A stretch of 53,099 nucleotides of DNA from NCBI GenBank assembly GCA_025927475.1, contig JAICLL010000022.1, positions 1 to 53,099 of the forward strand, given 5' to 3'. Source of the DNA: Pirellulales bacterium (GTDB lineage: Bacteria; Planctomycetota; Planctomycetia; Pirellulales; JAICIG01). The position numbers and the translations under genes are program-made. Positions 33,376 through 42,379 of the stretch are shown here, piece by piece. The notes under the pieces were generated by a model. The model had not been told where the DNA came from. It saw nothing but the letters and a program-made list of their open reading frames with translations, and searched no databases. Within the stretch, counting starts at the first letter, position 1. Every line of letters starts with the position of its first letter.

Positions 33376-35432
33376 TCGACGTACAAGAAGGCGTTTAGGT
33401 TCAACATCGCCAAGGCGAACTCGCGCAGCGGCTCGCTGCGAACAAACGCTAGCGCGCGGCCGGCCTCCGTTTCGCTGGGACGGCGACCGGCGACGAGTCG
33501 AAACGCCAGCTCGATCTGGCGGGAGGCATCGGCGCCTGCCTCGCGCAGCAACCGCTCGGCCAAGGCATCGGCCAGTTCGTTGGCCAACGTGCCATTCAGC
33601 AGCTCCAATGCCTGCGGCGCATGAGTGCTCGACTCACGCAGCGCACAGCTCGTCTGGGCGTCGGGCTGGTCGAATACTTCCATAAACGGCAACCGCAGAT
33701 TGCGCTTCGCGAACAAGTAAATCGAACGGCGAAAATGCTCGCCGCGGTCGGGCGTCACGCTCCACTGCGATGGTTTATAGAGCAGATCGACCAGGTCGGC
33801 TTCGACCGGAGTCACCACGCTCGGTCCACCGGCCTGGAGATTCAATTTGCCGGCGATTGCCAGCATGGCGTCGCGGATTTCTTCGGCTGCGAGCCGCCGG
33901 CGTTGGAAGCGCCAAAGCAGGCGGTTGTTTGGATCGAGAGCGGCGGCGCGCGTGGCTTCCGCCGATCGCGCCGACTGCCGATAAGTGTTGCTAAGCACAA
34001 TCAACCGATGCAACGGTTTCAGCCGCCATCCGCCTGCGACCAAGCGATTCGCCAGCCAATCGAGCAGCTCCGGGTGACTCGGTGGATCGCCGTTCACGCC
34101 AAAATCGTTGGGTGTGGAGACGATGCCGCTGCCAAAGTGCCCTTGCCACACGCGATTGACCATCACGCGGGCCGTCAGTGGATGTTCCGGCGAGATGAGC
34201 CACTGAGCCAGCCGCGCGTGCGCATGGGGCGCGTCGGGAGGCAACTCGACAGCGCCCTCGGGCAGCAGCACCCCCAGCACCCGCATGCCCACGGTCTCCG
34301 TCGGCTGATTCCAATTGCCTCGCTGCAAAACGTGAATCACGGTTCGATCCGCGGCCCGGTTTTCGACGGTGCAAATCGTGGGCAGCGGCGGCGGCAACTG
34401 GGCATCGAGTTCTTTCAATCGCGCCGTGATTTCCTCGCGCGTGTCGCCGCTGGCCGCTACGAGCGATTTGCCGAGCTTTTTGATCTCGGCCTTGACGGCC
34501 TCGGTGCGCGATTGCCAGGCGGCCACCTGTTCGGCGTCGGCCAAGGGAATGTTGCGTTCGTGAGTCGCGGCCAAAAATGCCTCGAGCCGATAATAGTCTT
34601 TCTGCCGGATGGCGTCGTACATGTGGTCGTGGCAGCGGGCGCACCCGACGGTCAGTCCCAAGAATACCGAGCCGATCGTGTTGGTCATTTCGGTGAGCAC
34701 TTCGTTGCGGCTGCCGGCCACTTCCTGATTGCCGGCGTTGCGCCGCACCGGACCGAGCCGATAGAATCCAGCCGCAATTTGCAGCATCGGATCGCCGGGC
34801 GCCAGCTCGTCGCCCGCCACTTGCTCGCGTACAAACTGATCGTAGGGCTTGTCGGTGTTGAGCGAGCCGATCACGTAGTTGCGATATCGCCAGGCGCCGG
34901 GCAGGTAATTGTCATACTCAAAACCTTCGGTCTCGGCATAACGCACCACGTCGAGCCAGTGCCTGGCCCAGCGTTCACCGTAGTGTGGGCTGGCCAGCAG
35001 CCGCTCGACCAGCGCTTCGTAGGCCTGCGGCGAAGGATCGCTAACGAACGTTTCGACCTCGTCGGGCGAGGGTGGCAAGCCGGCCAAGTCGAAGCTCAGC
35101 CGCCGGATCAACGTTGCCCGATCGGCGGGCGGCGCGGGCCGCAAGCCGGCTTCGCGCAGGCGGGCCAGCACGAAGGCGTCGATTTCGTTGGCGACCCAGG
35201 CGCTGTCGGTAGGATCGCCGAAGACGGGCGGCTGCGGATTGCTTCGCGGCACGAACGACCAATGCTCGCGTTCGGCGGCATCGTATTCCGGCTCTTCTTC
35301 GGCCTTGGCCAGTCCGGAGGGCAGCATCAGCCAGCCGATCAGAACGGCCGAGTTGATAAAACGCCAAGACACGTGGACGATCCGTGGCAAGGTGAGCGAA
35401 TTACGGGGATGCTGACTACCGCTGCCTGGCAT
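33372..35432 (-). CDS. DUF1549/DUF1553 (PSD1-type) protein
   Basis: The 686-residue protein has an early signal/anchor segment (FINSAVLIGWLMLPSGLAKA). The DUF1549 half carries IDAFVLARLREAGLRPAPPADRATLIRRLSFDLAGLPPSPDEV, YGERWARHWLDVVRYAETEGFEYD and TVGCARCHDHMYDAI with a C-x-x-C-H motif; the DUF1553 half has LTARVMVNRVWQGHFGSGIVSTPNDFG and ETSFQSARSAEATRAAALDP-type segments. No separate cytochrome domain precedes them. The ATG at 35432 has no ribosome site; GTG 35372 (VSWRFINSAV) is a good alternative because it opens a cleaner signal peptide. It is the first gene of the DUF1553-DUF1501 pair. Confidence 0.93.
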   Translation of the reverse strand: MPGSGSQHPRNSLTLPRIVHVSWRFINSAVLIGWLMLPSGLAKAEEEPEYDAAEREHWSFVPRSNPQPPVFGDPTDSAWVANEIDAFVLARLREAGLRPAPPADRATLIRRLSFDLAGLPPSPDEVETFVSDPSPQAYEALVERLLASPHYGERWARHWLDVVRYAETEGFEYDNYLPGAWRYRNYVIGSLNTDKPYDQFVREQVAGDELAPGDPMLQIAAGFYRLGPVRRNAGNQEVAGSRNEVLTEMTNTIGSVFLGLTVGCARCHDHMYDAIRQKDYYRLEAFLAATHERNIPLADAEQVAAWQSRTEAVKAEIKKLGKSLVAASGDTREEITARLKELDAQLPPPLPTICTVENRAADRTVIHVLQRGNWNQPTETVGMRVLGVLLPEGAVELPPDAPHAHARLAQWLISPEHPLTARVMVNRVWQGHFGSGIVSTPNDFGVNGDPPSHPELLDWLANRLVAGGWRLKPLHRLIVLSNTYRQSARSAEATRAAALDPNNRLLWRFQRRRLAAEEIRDAMLAIAGKLNLQAGGPSVVTPVEADLVDLLYKPSQWSVTPDRGEHFRRSIYLFAKRNLRLPFMEVFDQPDAQTSCALRESSTHAPQALELLNGTLANELADALAERLLREAGADASRQIELAFRLVAGRRPSETEAGRALAFVRSEPLREFALAMLNLNAFLYVD

Positions 35433-35700
35433 TCAGTGTAAACGTCGGCAATCGAATTGGCCAGCCGCCCGCGAGACGGAAGCCGTCGAAAAGAGTGACT
35501 TGCTCCCCACACCAACCCGACGCGCAAGCGAGAATGGCCAGATTTCGCCTCGCTAGCTATGTGGGCTCCTGTCGTGTCGGCCCCGCCCGTGGAGCTCGGC
35601 GCGATTGCTCTTGGTGTTCTGGTATGCCGCCGATAACGTAGCGGCCCACCCGACGCTGGGCGCCCTGTGGCCACCGCCCTTTAACGGAGGATCAATCGAG

Positions 35701-36126
35701 ATGAAGCTGCTGCGATTTCGGCGACCCCAGTTCAGCCTGCGGACACTCTTCGTCTTATTGACCGGTTGTGCCGTGTGGGCCGAAAACTATCGCTTTCAAT
35801 CGCGTCGCGCCGACGATGAGCAGCTTGCGATCCGCGCACTCTCGCAAGAGGGTGCGCGAGTTTTCGCCGTTCGGAGCGGGCATTATCCCGAATGCTGCCG
35901 TTATGTTCTCGGCCCCAGCTTTCACAACGCCGGCTACCGCGTCGTATTGAAAACAGCTCAGATCGACGACGAAACAGCGCACCGACTAGAACAGATACCT
36001 CATCTATTGAGCGTGTCGGTTCGCGCGCCGGTCGCGGAGTCGGAAGTCATGTCGCTGGCCGACCGGTTTCCGGCCTTACGGGCAGCGCTTTTGTTGGGGC
36101 GACGGCGGAACGAATCTCGCTACTAG
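35701..36126 (+). CDS. Small membrane-anchored protein, RFSLRTL-type N-terminus
   Basis: The start ATG 35701 has GGAGG upstream. The N-terminus MKLLRFRRPQFSLRTLFVLL then TGCAVWAE combines basic residues with one helix, a leader type common in planctomycetes. The remaining 115 residues are soluble and contain RRADDEQLAIRALSQEGARVFAV and a paired cysteine (CCRYVL), then an alpha/beta stretch resembling a short leucine-rich-repeat segment (LEQIPHLLSVSVRAPV). The protein is 141 residues, probably periplasmic-facing. Function unknown. The 268-bp region before it, shared with the divergent DUF1549/1553 gene, shows nothing recognisable. Confidence 0.7.
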   Translation: MKLLRFRRPQFSLRTLFVLLTGCAVWAENYRFQSRRADDEQLAIRALSQEGARVFAVRSGHYPECCRYVLGPSFHNAGYRVVLKTAQIDDETAHRLEQIPHLLSVSVRAPVAESEVMSLADRFPALRAALLLGRRRNESRY

Positions 36127-36151
36127 CGCGGCGGATTCCTCGTTCCCTCGA

Positions 36152-36208
36152 AGCCCGACGCGTCAGCGAGGGACGTGGACCGCCTTTTCCTTGCTTAGGC
36201 GTCGGGCT
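36152..36208. repeat. REP-like inverted repeat between convergent genes, possible bidirectional terminator
   Basis: AGCCCGACGCGTCAGCGAGG (from 36152) and TCCTTGCTTAGGCGTCGGGC (from 36188) are long imperfect inverted arms around 14 bp. The element sits in the 117-bp gap between two convergent genes. The GCCCGACGCGT-AGCGAGGGA wording resembles repeats I recall from planctomycete intergenic regions; genome copy number was not checked. Confidence 0.55.
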
Positions 36209-36243
36209 ACCATCCCCCGCTCGTTGCAGCACTGATGAAGTGT

Positions 36244-39200
36244 TTACTGCCCCGAAGCGCCAATCAGCAGGCCGGCGTAGCCCACCACGCGGCTGCGGTC
36301 GCCGGTCATGTCGCCGCTGGTGGCGTAGCCGACTCGGCGGCAGCCGCCGAGTTGGTCTAGTTGCTTGAGCGTTTCCATCACGATCACCGCCGGCAGCACC
36401 CCGCACATGCTGATGTGATGCCGCGTTACCGTGTCGTACAACAGCGCGGGATCGAGCGTTTCCATCGCCGCCAGAGCGATTTCGTCGAGCCGGCGGTTTT
36501 CAACATCACTGGCAAAATGATTCATGTCGCTGGAGATGACCAGCAGCGTTGGCTGCCGCCGCTCACGCAGGCAATTGGCCAGCCCTTGGGCGAAGGCGCG
36601 GCAGCGAGCCAGATTGCCCGATCCGATGGCGATGCCCGTCACGCGGGCCTGCGGCGCCAAGCGGGCTATAAGGGGCAGTTCGACCTCAATGGCGTGTTCT
36701 TGCTGATGCGCCGCGGCGTCGAGTTCCAGTCCGGGAATCGCCTCGACCAGCGCTCGGGCCAGCTCGGGATCGGCGGCAAGGTTGCCGCCGGGAATCGACC
36801 ACGTCTCATGCGGTGCCACCGACCAATCGACGCCCAGCCGCGTGTGCTTGGGGCCGATAACGATTACGTTTTCGGGAATCATCACCCGTCGCAGCACGTC
36901 GGCGGCAATCCGGCCTGAGTATTTCAAGCCGGCGTGCGGCACCATCACCGCGGGAACCGCTTCGGGCCGAACGGCTTCGCCAGCCAGCAGGTCATCGACC
37001 AACTGGCTCAGCTCCGCGGCCTCAGCGGGATAGAAGCTGCCGGCCACCGCCGCCGGGCGAACGCTCGGCCCGGCCTGCGGCCGCAACACATTGGCCACGC
37101 TCATACGCGGGCCATTGCTGAGGGCCGCAAAGCTAAACAGCGACGCGGCCTCGGGAGTGTTGACCCGCGCCAGTTGCGCGGCTTCGGTCGCCAATCGTTC
37201 GACGTCGGCCTGCTGGCTCCAGACGATGGCTGAGCGATTGTTTTCGACGACGACCACAGCCCGCCGCTCGGCGTCGATGCCCCGCAAATCGGGCTTTTCG
37301 AGGGTGCCGTGCATCGCCGGATCGAACAGCACAATCAGATGGATGGGCACTTGCGCCAGCCGGTGTGGATCGATCAACCGGCGCGGATCAATTTCGCCTT
37401 GCCCGATCGCACGGCCAAGCTGCTCCGACAAGCTAAACAGCGACGCTTGCAGCGGGATCGGTTTGCGAAAGGAAAGCTGATCGGCCTGCACCCAGGGATT
37501 GCCCGCCGCGTCTTCTAACGCCACCGCCACACCGCTAACGTTGGCGTCGGAGACCCCAAAGGCGTAAAAGCTAGGCGTGGCGCCGGTCAGGGCGGCAAAA
37601 ATGTTCGTCCGGCAGAATTCTGCCAGCGCCTGCAAATCATTGGCATTGAGGGCGGGCGGCGCGGAAGCGGTTGCGTGGACGTCGGCCAGTTCGGGCAACA
37701 TGCCCACGATCATGTCGCCCTCGAAAAGCGACAGCTCGGTATCGTGGTCTTTCCAGGCGGTGGGCGGCAGGCCGGCCTTCAGGCAGACCTGCTGCAAGAA
37801 GCCGTCGGCGTCGAGTCCATGGTCAACGGCTACGCCCGGCAAGAGCAACCCGCGCTGTCCACCGCGCGAAATCATTAATCCGTGCCGCCCGACGATGACC
37901 GCCTCGCGGCGCGCCTCGCCCAGCGCTTCACAGCGCCGCTCGCCAAACAGCACCCAGGCGTCAATTTCCAGATAGGGCAACTCGCTGGGCGAGACCGGCG
38001 GAAAGCGGTGGTCGTCGGCCGCCGATCGGCAAGCCGCGTGAAACACCGCCTGCGCCAGCGACATGCTCTGCGACATCGAGCCGCAGCAGCTTCGCAGCCG
38101 GCCCTGCCGCTTCAGAGTAACAAACGCTCCCATGACCGGTTGCCGCTCGAATTCGCTCAGGCCGACCTCCGCCGGCGTCACCTGATGTCCCCGTGCGGTG
38201 GCCGCCACCACCTGCGCCGCCGCCCGCAGCAAATTTTTTTTCTGGCCGTCGGTGAGTTCGGGGCGTTCGACTGGCAGGGCAATCGGAACGAGTTCGGGCG
38301 TGGTCGTGGTTTCTATCATGCTCGTCTCTCCCAATTGCCTTACCGCTCGCCCGCCGGCCGAGGCGTAGTCGGCAATCCGCACGGGCAATCGCTTTCGCCC
38401 CCAGTCGCCGGGCCGGCTGTCGAAATGCCCGGCGATGCGGTAGCCGCAACCGCCGCACCGGTTGTCGGCCATCTGATATCCGCCCAAATCGTACCAGTCG
38501 CGCTCGATGAGCAACTGCCCGCAGCCGGGGCACCAGGTGCTGCCTTCACGGGGCGAATGCACGTTGCCGGCATAGGCATAATGAATGCCGAGCGAGACGG
38601 CCACCTCCCGCGCGGCCAGCAACGTTTCGGGCGGCGTCGGACCGCGGTCGGTCATCCGAAAGTCGGGATGAAACGCCGTAAAGTGCATCGGCACGTCGGG
38701 CCCGAGGTTTTCCAGCACCCAGTGGCACATTTGCCGAATTTCGTCGAGCGAATCGTTGGCCCGCGGAATCACCAGGTTGGTGATCTCGAACCAGACGTTG
38801 GTTTCGTGCTTCAGCCAACGGAGCGTGTCGAGCACCGGCTGCAAATGCGAAAGCGTCTCGTGCCGATAGAATTCTTCGGTAAACGCCTTTAGGTCGACGT
38901 TGGCCGCGTCCATCACTTCATAGAAGGGGCCGCGGGCGACCGGCGTGATATAGCCGGCGGTAACCGCCACCGTCTTGAGACCTGCGGCCCGGCAGGCCCG
39001 CGCCACGTCGATGGCGTACTCGGCCCAGATCACCGGATCGTTATAGGTAAACGCCACGCTACGGCAGCCCAATCGCAGGGCGGCCTCGGCAATCGCTTCG
39101 GGCGTGGCTTCTTCGCTGAGCCGTTCAATCTCGCGCGATTTCGAGATCGACCAGTTCTGGCAAAACTTGCAGCCCAGATTGCAGCCCGCGGTGCCGAACG

Positions 39201-39474
39201 ACAGCACGCTGGTGCCAGGATAAAAATGATTGAGCGGCTTCTTCTCAATCGGGTCGATGCAAAAGCCGGTGCTGCGGCCATAGGTCGAGAGCACCATGTC
39301 CCCGTCGCGGTTTTCGCGGACGAAGCAGAAGCCACGGTCGCCGGGCCGCAGGGCGCAAGCGCGCGGGCAAAGATCGCAAACAATGCGGCCGGGTTCATCG
39401 GCCGCATGCCACCACCCGCCCGATTTGGTTCCATCGGCCCTCAGCCCGGCCGGCGGAAGTAAAACACTTGACAT
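36244..39474 (-). CDS. AmmeMemoRadiSam fusion: radical SAM (AmrS) + AMMECR1 (AmrA) + Memo (AmrB)
   Basis: The start ATG 39474 has CGAAGG upstream; open frame to 39780 is leader. At 1,076 residues it combines three proteins usually encoded separately. Residues 1-370: radical SAM domain with C98-N-L-G-C102-K-F-C105, preceded by CDLCPRAC and followed by a Cys4 zinc ribbon (WCPGCGQLL, NRCGGCGYR). Residues of about 400-600: AMMECR1, with GAFVTLKRQGRLRSCCGSM and LPYLEIDAWVLFG. Residues of about 600-800 form a further domain I cannot name with confidence (PIHLIVLFDPAMHGTLEKPDL). The C-terminal 275 residues are Memo-like, with AGSFYP, VPHAGLKYSG, IGPKHTR, EHAIEVELPLI, ISSDMNHF and HHISMCGVLP. A dioxygenase-like or radical tailoring role is proposed for the family; the substrate is unknown. 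Confidence 0.93.
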   Translation of the reverse strand: MSSVLLPPAGLRADGTKSGGWWHAADEPGRIVCDLCPRACALRPGDRGFCFVRENRDGDMVLSTYGRSTGFCIDPIEKKPLNHFYPGTSVLSFGTAGCNLGCKFCQNWSISKSREIERLSEEATPEAIAEAALRLGCRSVAFTYNDPVIWAEYAIDVARACRAAGLKTVAVTAGYITPVARGPFYEVMDAANVDLKAFTEEFYRHETLSHLQPVLDTLRWLKHETNVWFEITNLVIPRANDSLDEIRQMCHWVLENLGPDVPMHFTAFHPDFRMTDRGPTPPETLLAAREVAVSLGIHYAYAGNVHSPREGSTWCPGCGQLLIERDWYDLGGYQMADNRCGGCGYRIAGHFDSRPGDWGRKRLPVRIADYASAGGRAVRQLGETSMIETTTTPELVPIALPVERPELTDGQKKNLLRAAAQVVAATARGHQVTPAEVGLSEFERQPVMGAFVTLKRQGRLRSCCGSMSQSMSLAQAVFHAACRSAADDHRFPPVSPSELPYLEIDAWVLFGERRCEALGEARREAVIVGRHGLMISRGGQRGLLLPGVAVDHGLDADGFLQQVCLKAGLPPTAWKDHDTELSLFEGDMIVGMLPELADVHATASAPPALNANDLQALAEFCRTNIFAALTGATPSFYAFGVSDANVSGVAVALEDAAGNPWVQADQLSFRKPIPLQASLFSLSEQLGRAIGQGEIDPRRLIDPHRLAQVPIHLIVLFDPAMHGTLEKPDLRGIDAERRAVVVVENNRSAIVWSQQADVERLATEAAQLARVNTPEAASLFSFAALSNGPRMSVANVLRPQAGPSVRPAAVAGSFYPAEAAELSQLVDDLLAGEAVRPEAVPAVMVPHAGLKYSGRIAADVLRRVMIPENVIVIGPKHTRLGVDWSVAPHETWSIPGGNLAADPELARALVEAIPGLELDAAAHQQEHAIEVELPLIARLAPQARVTGIAIGSGNLARCRAFAQGLANCLRERRQPTLLVISSDMNHFASDVENRRLDEIALAAMETLDPALLYDTVTRHHISMCGVLPAVIVMETLKQLDQLGGCRRVGYATSGDMTGDRSRVVGYAGLLIGASGQ

Positions 39475-39708
39475 GCCTTCGGTTTTTGAGAGAGATGACG
39501 CAAGAAATGTGGAACTGAAAGCCATTCCCACATTTAAGGATACCACCCGCGTCAAGGTGCGTGCTAGCCGAACAAAGCTGGGGGCATGTCGATAGAAGAG
39601 CGGTTTGTTTCGTCCTGGTTGCCAGCCTTTCGAATAGCTGGCGGAAGACAAGGGCGGAATTAGACAGCCGCTCCAAGAGTGCGTAAAATCGGTGCAGAGG
39701 CATGCGTT

Positions 39709-40047
39709 ATGAAACGTGAAATTACGATTGTCGATCGAGGCCGCGGGCCACAGCTTTGCACCAGCCGCGTAACGGTGCAAGACTTGTTGCCGTACTTTCA
39801 GTTAGGGTACACCGACGAGCAGATCATCCAAGACGTGATGCCGAGCCTATCAGTTGCTGAAATCGAGGTTGCGCGGTGTTATGTCGAGGAACATCGAGAA
39901 GAAGTACTAGAGGAAGACCGTCAGATCCGCGAATGCGACGTTGAAAAACCCGCCGGAAGTCGAGGCAGTGCTTCAGAGGGCACAGAAAAAGCTGGAAGAG
40001 CGATTGGGGTTCTATCAGAATCGCCACGCCGGGGGACCGAACGGTGA
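39709..40047 (+). CDS. DUF433-type antitoxin-like protein with C-terminal frameshift
   Basis: From ATG 39709 (MKREITIVDRGRGPQLCTSR) the body has the DUF433 winged-helix core TVQDLLPYFQLGYTDEQIIQDVMPSLSVAEIEVARCYVEEHREE. After RQIRECDVE the frame turns to noise (KPAGSRGSASEG). One fewer A in the run near 39945-39950 gives the usual family tail ENPPEVEAVLQRAQKKLEER and LGFYQNRHAGGPNGDG, ending at TAA 40061-40063. The gene is thus shifted late, by mutation or miscall. DUF433 proteins are usually paired with a DUF5615 nuclease-like toxin, whose truncated start follows. Confidence 0.6.
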   Translation: MKREITIVDRGRGPQLCTSRVTVQDLLPYFQLGYTDEQIIQDVMPSLSVAEIEVARCYVEEHREEVLEEDRQIRECDVEKPAGSRGSASEGTEKAGRAIGVLSESPRRGTER

Positions 40048-40112
40048 CGGGCGTTCTAGCTAACGTCAATATCGATGAACTTCGCGGAACCGGACGGCTG
40101 TATTTGCCGTAA
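40044..40112 (+). pseudogene. Truncated start of the DUF433 partner toxin
   Basis: GTG 40044 overlaps the antitoxin's end and reads MTGVLANVNIDELRGTGRLY then a stop after LP. The opening V-T-G-V-L-A-N-V-N-I resembles the first strand of DUF5615-like partners that follow DUF433 genes; the remainder is missing, replaced by sequence up to the PAS-GAF gene on the other strand. Remnant only. Confidence 0.4.
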
Positions 40113-40122
40113 GAGTTCTTGT

Positions 40123-41949
40123 CTAAGCGTGCCCGACGGCGCCGCGGGCGAGAATGACCTGCTCGACGGTTTCGAGCAATTGGTCGAGACGGAAGGGCTT
40201 GTAAAGCACCGCTCCCGCTGGCAAGCCGGCCTGACGCGCCTTGACGATCGAATGCCCCGGGTCGTAGCCAAAGCCCGTCATCAATACCAGCGGAACGTGC
40301 TCCAGGATCGTCTGGAGCTTCATCATGAACTCGTAGCCGGTCATGTCGGGCAGGCGAATGTCGGCAATGATCACGTCATAGCTCTGCCCCGCGCTGAGAT
40401 TGCGGACCATGAAGATGGCCTCGCCGCCGTCGTGGGCCGTTTCGACGATGCAGCCAAACCGCTCGAGCAGGCTGTGGGCGGCGCTGCGCACCGATTCGTC
40501 GGCGTCGGCCACAAGCAATTGCAGCCCCCGCAAGGCCGGCCGGTCGCTCATCTGCATCGCCTGCGGATGCGCCTGGCTGGGCGCCATCTGCTGGCCGACC
40601 TTTTGAATCACCTGCTTGATGTCGCGGGCGTTGCGCAGGATGCGCTGCAGCCGCTCGGCCACTTCTGGCTCGTGGCCGATGTACCGCTCCATAATGTTGA
40701 CGGCGTCGTTGAGGATGTCGTCCACCGGCAGCGCCACGGCGCTATGGATGGCTTCGACGCTTTCGGCGGCGGTGCTCGCCTTTTCGGCCACCAGCAACTC
40801 CAGCGTGTTCAACGCCAACGCCACGTCGCGGGTGAAGATTTCGAGAAACTGCAGGTCGCTCTCGCTGAAGGCCCTCGGCTCGGGGCTTTCGACGTTGAAG
40901 GTGCCGATCACTTCGTCGTGCAACACCAGCGGCACGGTGAGCGAGCTTTTGGCGCCGGCCGCCCCGGCCAGGTAGAGCGGATCTTCAGAAGTGTCTTCGC
41001 AGAGGTAGCTTTTGCCCGTCGCCGCCACAAAGCCGGTCACCCCGTTGTTCAGCGGCTGAGCATAGAGCATGCGATCGGCGGCTTCGGGAATGAGGCCTTC
41101 CGAGAGAAGCGGCTCAAGTCTGCCGGTCTTCGAGTCGAGCAGGCGGATTTCGACCACGTTGAAGTTGAGCAGGTCGCGGGTGTAATGCAGAATATTCGAC
41201 TTGAGCAACTCGACCCGCTCTTCAACCGTCATCTGAAACAGCTCGTCGGGCGTGAGGTTCGCCAGGTCGATGCCGGCCTGGTGAATGGCAGCCAACTTCT
41301 GCTGCTGCAACACCTCGCCGGTCACGTCGCGGATGGTGACCACCAGGTGCTTGGGCGGGCCGTCCGATTCGAGCATCGGGGCGGCGTGGACGCGGTAATA
41401 GCGGTTGTCGCTCGAACGGAGCGTCGAACTGCTGCTGGTGCCGGTGGCCAGCGCGGTGTGGAACGGGCAAAAATCGGGTCCCAGAATCTCGGGGCTGCCC
41501 AACACGGCGTAAAAGTTAGCCCCGGCGATTTGCTCGCGGCGGGTCCAGTCGCGCAGCCGGCCGTTGCCCCAGAGAATGGTGTTGTCGCTGTCGAGCAGAA
41601 CGATGCCGTCGGGCATGCCCTGCAAGATGCGCTCGTTCTGCAACAGCTTGCCCACCTGCAGGGCTTCGTGGACATGCTCGGCATCGACAAAGATGCCGGC
41701 GAAATCCTCACGCGACAGTCGGGCCACTGCGCGCAGCGGGCTCGTGACGCGCACAACGTCGAACGTTTCGCCCTGCTGAAGCCAGCCGGGCACCGATCGC
41801 GCGTTGCGGCTGTCTCGCACACCGCACACATAGAGCAGTTTGGGTTTCGCCGACAACGCGCCAACTCCCAAGAACGCCTTTCCGTGAGCCACCGCTGCAT
41901 TATAGCGCGATTGCCCAGACTGAACAACCGGCCCAACCATCATTCCCAA
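40123..41949 (-). CDS. PAS-GAF-receiver signalling protein without kinase domain
   Basis: The 608-residue protein has an N-terminal alpha/beta receiver-like region (PKLLYVCGVRDSRNARSV to REDFAGIFVDAEHV), a PAS domain (ILQGMPDGIVLLDSDNTILWGN), a GAF domain (LNFNVVEIRLLDSKTGRLEPLLSEG to VPLVLHDEVIGTFNVESPEPRAFSESDL), a helical histidine-kinase-dimerisation-like segment without a catalytic ATPase, and a C-terminal receiver domain starting at about residue 473 with acidic residues VADADE, phosphoacceptor D530 (IIADIRLPD) and K584 (LYKPF). With no output domain and no kinase it probably acts as a sensor-scaffold or phosphate sink. No partner kinase is encoded here. The start at 41949 is the longest open frame and lacks a clear ribosome site. 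Confidence 0.85.
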   Translation of the reverse strand: MGMMVGPVVQSGQSRYNAAVAHGKAFLGVGALSAKPKLLYVCGVRDSRNARSVPGWLQQGETFDVVRVTSPLRAVARLSREDFAGIFVDAEHVHEALQVGKLLQNERILQGMPDGIVLLDSDNTILWGNGRLRDWTRREQIAGANFYAVLGSPEILGPDFCPFHTALATGTSSSSTLRSSDNRYYRVHAAPMLESDGPPKHLVVTIRDVTGEVLQQQKLAAIHQAGIDLANLTPDELFQMTVEERVELLKSNILHYTRDLLNFNVVEIRLLDSKTGRLEPLLSEGLIPEAADRMLYAQPLNNGVTGFVAATGKSYLCEDTSEDPLYLAGAAGAKSSLTVPLVLHDEVIGTFNVESPEPRAFSESDLQFLEIFTRDVALALNTLELLVAEKASTAAESVEAIHSAVALPVDDILNDAVNIMERYIGHEPEVAERLQRILRNARDIKQVIQKVGQQMAPSQAHPQAMQMSDRPALRGLQLLVADADESVRSAAHSLLERFGCIVETAHDGGEAIFMVRNLSAGQSYDVIIADIRLPDMTGYEFMMKLQTILEHVPLVLMTGFGYDPGHSIVKARQAGLPAGAVLYKPFRLDQLLETVEQVILARGAVGHA

Positions 41950-41985
41950 GCCGACTCACCGCGGTGGCTCGGGGGAGCACCTCGG

Positions 41986-42006
41986 CGATGCCCCGGTCGG
42001 GCATCG
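41986..42006. other. GC-rich hairpin in the 430-bp intergenic gap
   Basis: CGATGCCC-CGGTC-GGGCATCG is a perfect 8-bp stem about 37 bp upstream of the PAS-GAF start. The remainder of 41950-42379 holds a second imperfect hairpin (CCTGCGTG/CACACAGG, 42315-42339) followed by GGCCCACCCTAC, close to the next gene. I see no other gene or known RNA in this stretch. Confidence 0.4.
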
Positions 42007-42379
42007 GGGGGGCGTCCTGCCGCGGCCGGGACGGCTTACCGATTGACGCGTGGGGCCTTCGTAAAGACATCGGCGCGCGGACGAGGGGCTGTTCACCCCG
42101 TCTTGTCCATCGGGCGGCTTTGCGGACCTGCTTGATCGTCCAGGGCCGGCCTGTCCGTCAGTTTCAGCACGTCCGGGCTGGCGGATGCTTGTCGTTCAGA
42201 ATTGGCCGGTCGCAAGGCGATTTCGGAACTTGCCGCATCTAACTCAAGGCAGCAAAAAAGGCGGCACAGGCGCTTGTTCAGCCGATGAATCGAAAAGAGC
42301 GAGCAGGTTGGGTTCCTGCGTGTTGTGCAAGCACACAGGGGTTCGCTCGGCCCACCCTACGGAATGGGGAGACCTCATT

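Noticed and set aside
33621..35441. 606-residue open frame on the plus strand opposite the DUF1549/DUF1553 gene
   Set aside because: Composition of an antisense frame (His/Gln/Arg-rich), no signal or motif, fully covered by a well-supported gene.
40075..42135. 686-residue open frame on the plus strand opposite the PAS-GAF-receiver gene
   Set aside because: Antisense shadow in GC-rich DNA; it shows no domain motif, while the minus strand has a clear PAS-GAF-receiver protein.
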